DNA of 64,000 bases, from positions 2,804,001 to 2,868,000 of the forward strand of contig NW_024881278.1 in NCBI RefSeq assembly GCF_018691265.1. The letters run 5' to 3'. Below the pieces are notes generated by a model, which saw only the letters and a program-made list of their open reading frames with translations, had not been told where the DNA came from and did no database searches. The stretch's first letter is position 1. The number at the start of each line of letters is the position of its first letter. The translations under genes and the position numbers were made by a program. This document shows, piece after piece, positions 63,698 to 64,000 of this stretch. Origin of the DNA: Tyto alba (lineage: Eukaryota; Chordata; Aves; Strigiformes; Tytonidae).

Positions 63698-64000
63698 AAA
63701 GGAGGGGTGGAGAGAGGACCCCAAGTCTCCCCTCTCTATCCCAGTACATTGTTCAGTGAATTCATGCTAGTTTTATGATTGGAATACATTGTAGTCCGGC
63801 CACCCAGACAGAGGCATTGACTGCTAATATTAACCAAGAACAATAGTGTGGCCATACTGACTGCAGTGAGGATTACAGAACATAATGGGGCCCATCCAAA
63901 AATAATGCTAATACAGGACAAGCAACAGGAAGCAGCAGTAGACTCAGCATTGCTCGGCTCCCAGACAAACCGTGGACTTACTTCACACAATGGCAACTTC

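Larger units (their letters stand above)
57585..64000 (+). other. JAG1: JAG1 intron 2 (5' part, cut by the window end)
   Basis: The intron begins GTGAGT and continues to the window end without a sequence that could code exon 3. It contains many sense-strand T tracts and A/C tracts, two G-quadruplex motifs (59845-59865, 61408-61435), and two higher-complexity stretches (62210-62400, 63730-64000) that look like regulatory sequence. Short open frames on both strands do not resemble known proteins. Confidence 0.88.

Noticed and set aside
57585..64000. Search for JAG1 exon 3
   Set aside because: No sequence that could code RSYTLL after an AG acceptor was found, so exon 3 is taken to lie beyond the window.

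Overview
This window is vertebrate nuclear DNA, most likely from a bird. It carries the 5' end of JAG1 (Jagged1, a Notch ligand) on the + strand and about 55 kb of DNA upstream of it. The bird assignment rests on a typical avian CR1 LINE 3' end at 37170-37405, on the JAG1 exon 2 protein, and on several old repeats that I associate with sauropsids. No bacterial, phage, CRISPR or plasmid feature is present.

Layout: 1-54300 is mostly AT-rich intergenic sequence with no protein-coding gene that I can defend. It holds two CR1 fragments (37170-37405 and an older one near 40885-41105), three MIR/CORE-SINE-like fragments (about 4975-5100, 25320-25445, 53480-53640), small inverted-repeat remnants, and a strongly decayed Ty3/gypsy-like gag-pol remnant (about 32720-33520). 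It also has many homopolymer and microsatellite tracts, a few GC-richer blocks of unknown nature (2400-2640, 11040-11580, 21030-21280), and several stretches that look like conserved non-coding elements. As I recall, mammalian JAG1 also borders a large gene desert on its 5' side, so long-range enhancers are plausible here, but I cannot test conservation.

54600-56330 is a CpG-island promoter region. It contains poly-C runs, a TG/CG microsatellite, an A30 tract, a G-quadruplex motif, three TATA-like elements and two CGG repeats, the second ending one base before the JAG1 start codon. JAG1 exon 1 codes 24 residues (56117-56188, donor GTACGT). Intron 1 is 1090 bp and very T-rich. Exon 2 codes 102 residues (57279-57584, donor GTGAGT) and holds the start of the mature ligand, the N-terminal MNLL/C2-like domain. 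The rest of the window (57585-64000) is the beginning of intron 2; exon 3 was not found. The remaining exons (rest of MNLL, DSL, EGF repeats, cysteine-rich region, transmembrane and cytoplasmic parts) lie beyond the window.

I found no previously undescribed system. The most interesting leads are the in-frame poly-glycine-coding leader formed by CGG repeats before the JAG1 start codon, the decayed Ty3/gypsy-like remnant, the clustered structure-prone sequences around exon 1, and the candidate regulatory elements in the upstream desert and intron 2.
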